From contig DATIHQ010000051.1 in the NCBI GenBank assembly GCA_035480535.1, positions 1 to 5,781 of the forward strand: DNA of 5,781 nucleotides. Direction: 5' to 3'. Below the pieces are notes generated by a model. That model did not search any database. It was not told where the DNA came from and saw nothing but the letters and a program-made list of their open reading frames with translations. A program made the position numbers and the translations under genes. This DNA is from DATIHQ01 sp035480535 (GTDB lineage Bacteria; Chlamydiota; Chlamydiia; Chlamydiales; SM23-39). Shown here piece by piece: positions 5,722 to 5,781 of the stretch. The stretch's first letter is position 1, and every line of letters begins with the position of its first letter.

Positions 5722-5781
5722 AAGCGGGCTGCTTTCGTTTGATGCGCTTTTTTTGTCTTGTGGGGGGCTTAGGTTTAGAAA
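5720..5781 (-). CDS. C-terminal tail of an unidentified, very basic protein (window edge)
   Basis: The minus strand is open from the window edge to a TAA at 5722-5720. It encodes 19 residues, SKPKPPTRQKKRIKRKQPA, with nine Lys/Arg. A lysine/arginine-rich, proline-containing tail is typical of nucleic-acid-binding or ribosome-associated proteins, but the family cannot be identified from this much. Same-strand orientation fits the upstream neighbour of the serS operon, from which it is separated by 189 bases. A short plus-strand reading starting at 5742 also stays open to the edge but has no ribosome-binding site and is less likely. Confidence 0.4.
   Translation of the reverse strand, partial: SKPKPPTRQKKRIKRKQPA

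Noticed and set aside
5742..5781. Plus-strand gene starting at 5742
   Set aside because: It has only 13 codons to the edge and no ribosome-binding site; the opposing minus-strand tail has more protein-like, strongly basic content.

Overview
The window looks like ordinary chromosome from a member of the Chlamydiota, probably an environmental (Chlamydia-related) lineage rather than Chlamydia itself. This is an inference from gene content and order. From memory, Chlamydia trachomatis carries a P-type metal ATPase (CT727), a hypothetical membrane protein (CT728) and serS (CT729) side by side, and the same three types occur here in the same relative order. One extra gene, an M18 aminopeptidase, lies between serS and the CT728-like gene. 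Base composition is roughly balanced by eye, richer in G+C than I recall for Chlamydia proper. No database search was possible.

All recognisable genes lie on the minus strand, so transcription runs from high to low coordinates. The layout in that direction is: (1) 5781-5720, the last 19 codons of an unidentified protein with a very basic tail. (2) 5719-5531, an intergenic stretch holding a G/C-rich palindromic block, a 7-nt tandem repeat, and a candidate promoter and ribosome-binding site for serS. (3) 5530-4250, serS, seryl-tRNA synthetase. (4) 4253-2964, an M18 aspartyl aminopeptidase-like zinc peptidase. (5) 2967-2200, a five-helix membrane protein of the VIT1/CCC1 type. (6) 2203-248, a P1B-type metal-transporting ATPase with SPC and HEGG motifs. 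(7) 247-104, an intergenic stretch with a 27-bp perfect inverted repeat. (8) 103-1, the first codons of a second unidentified protein, whose start codon sits inside a perfect 14-bp hairpin.

The four complete genes form one tight operon. Each of the three junctions is a 4-nt ATGA overlap, which suggests translational coupling. The last two genes make sense together as a metal-homeostasis pair: a VIT-like Fe/Mn carrier and an ATPase whose motifs (SPC in the membrane, HEGG near the C-terminus) point to the P1B-4 subgroup (Co/Fe efflux) rather than to the Zn/Cd/Pb exporter implied by the common name zntA. SerS and the aminopeptidase are housekeeping functions (tRNA charging, peptide recycling) with no obvious biochemical tie to the metal pair.

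The most unexplained sequence is in the two intergenic regions, both rich in inverted and direct repeats. I do not see a mobile element, CRISPR array, tRNA, rRNA or clearly new defence or metabolic system.
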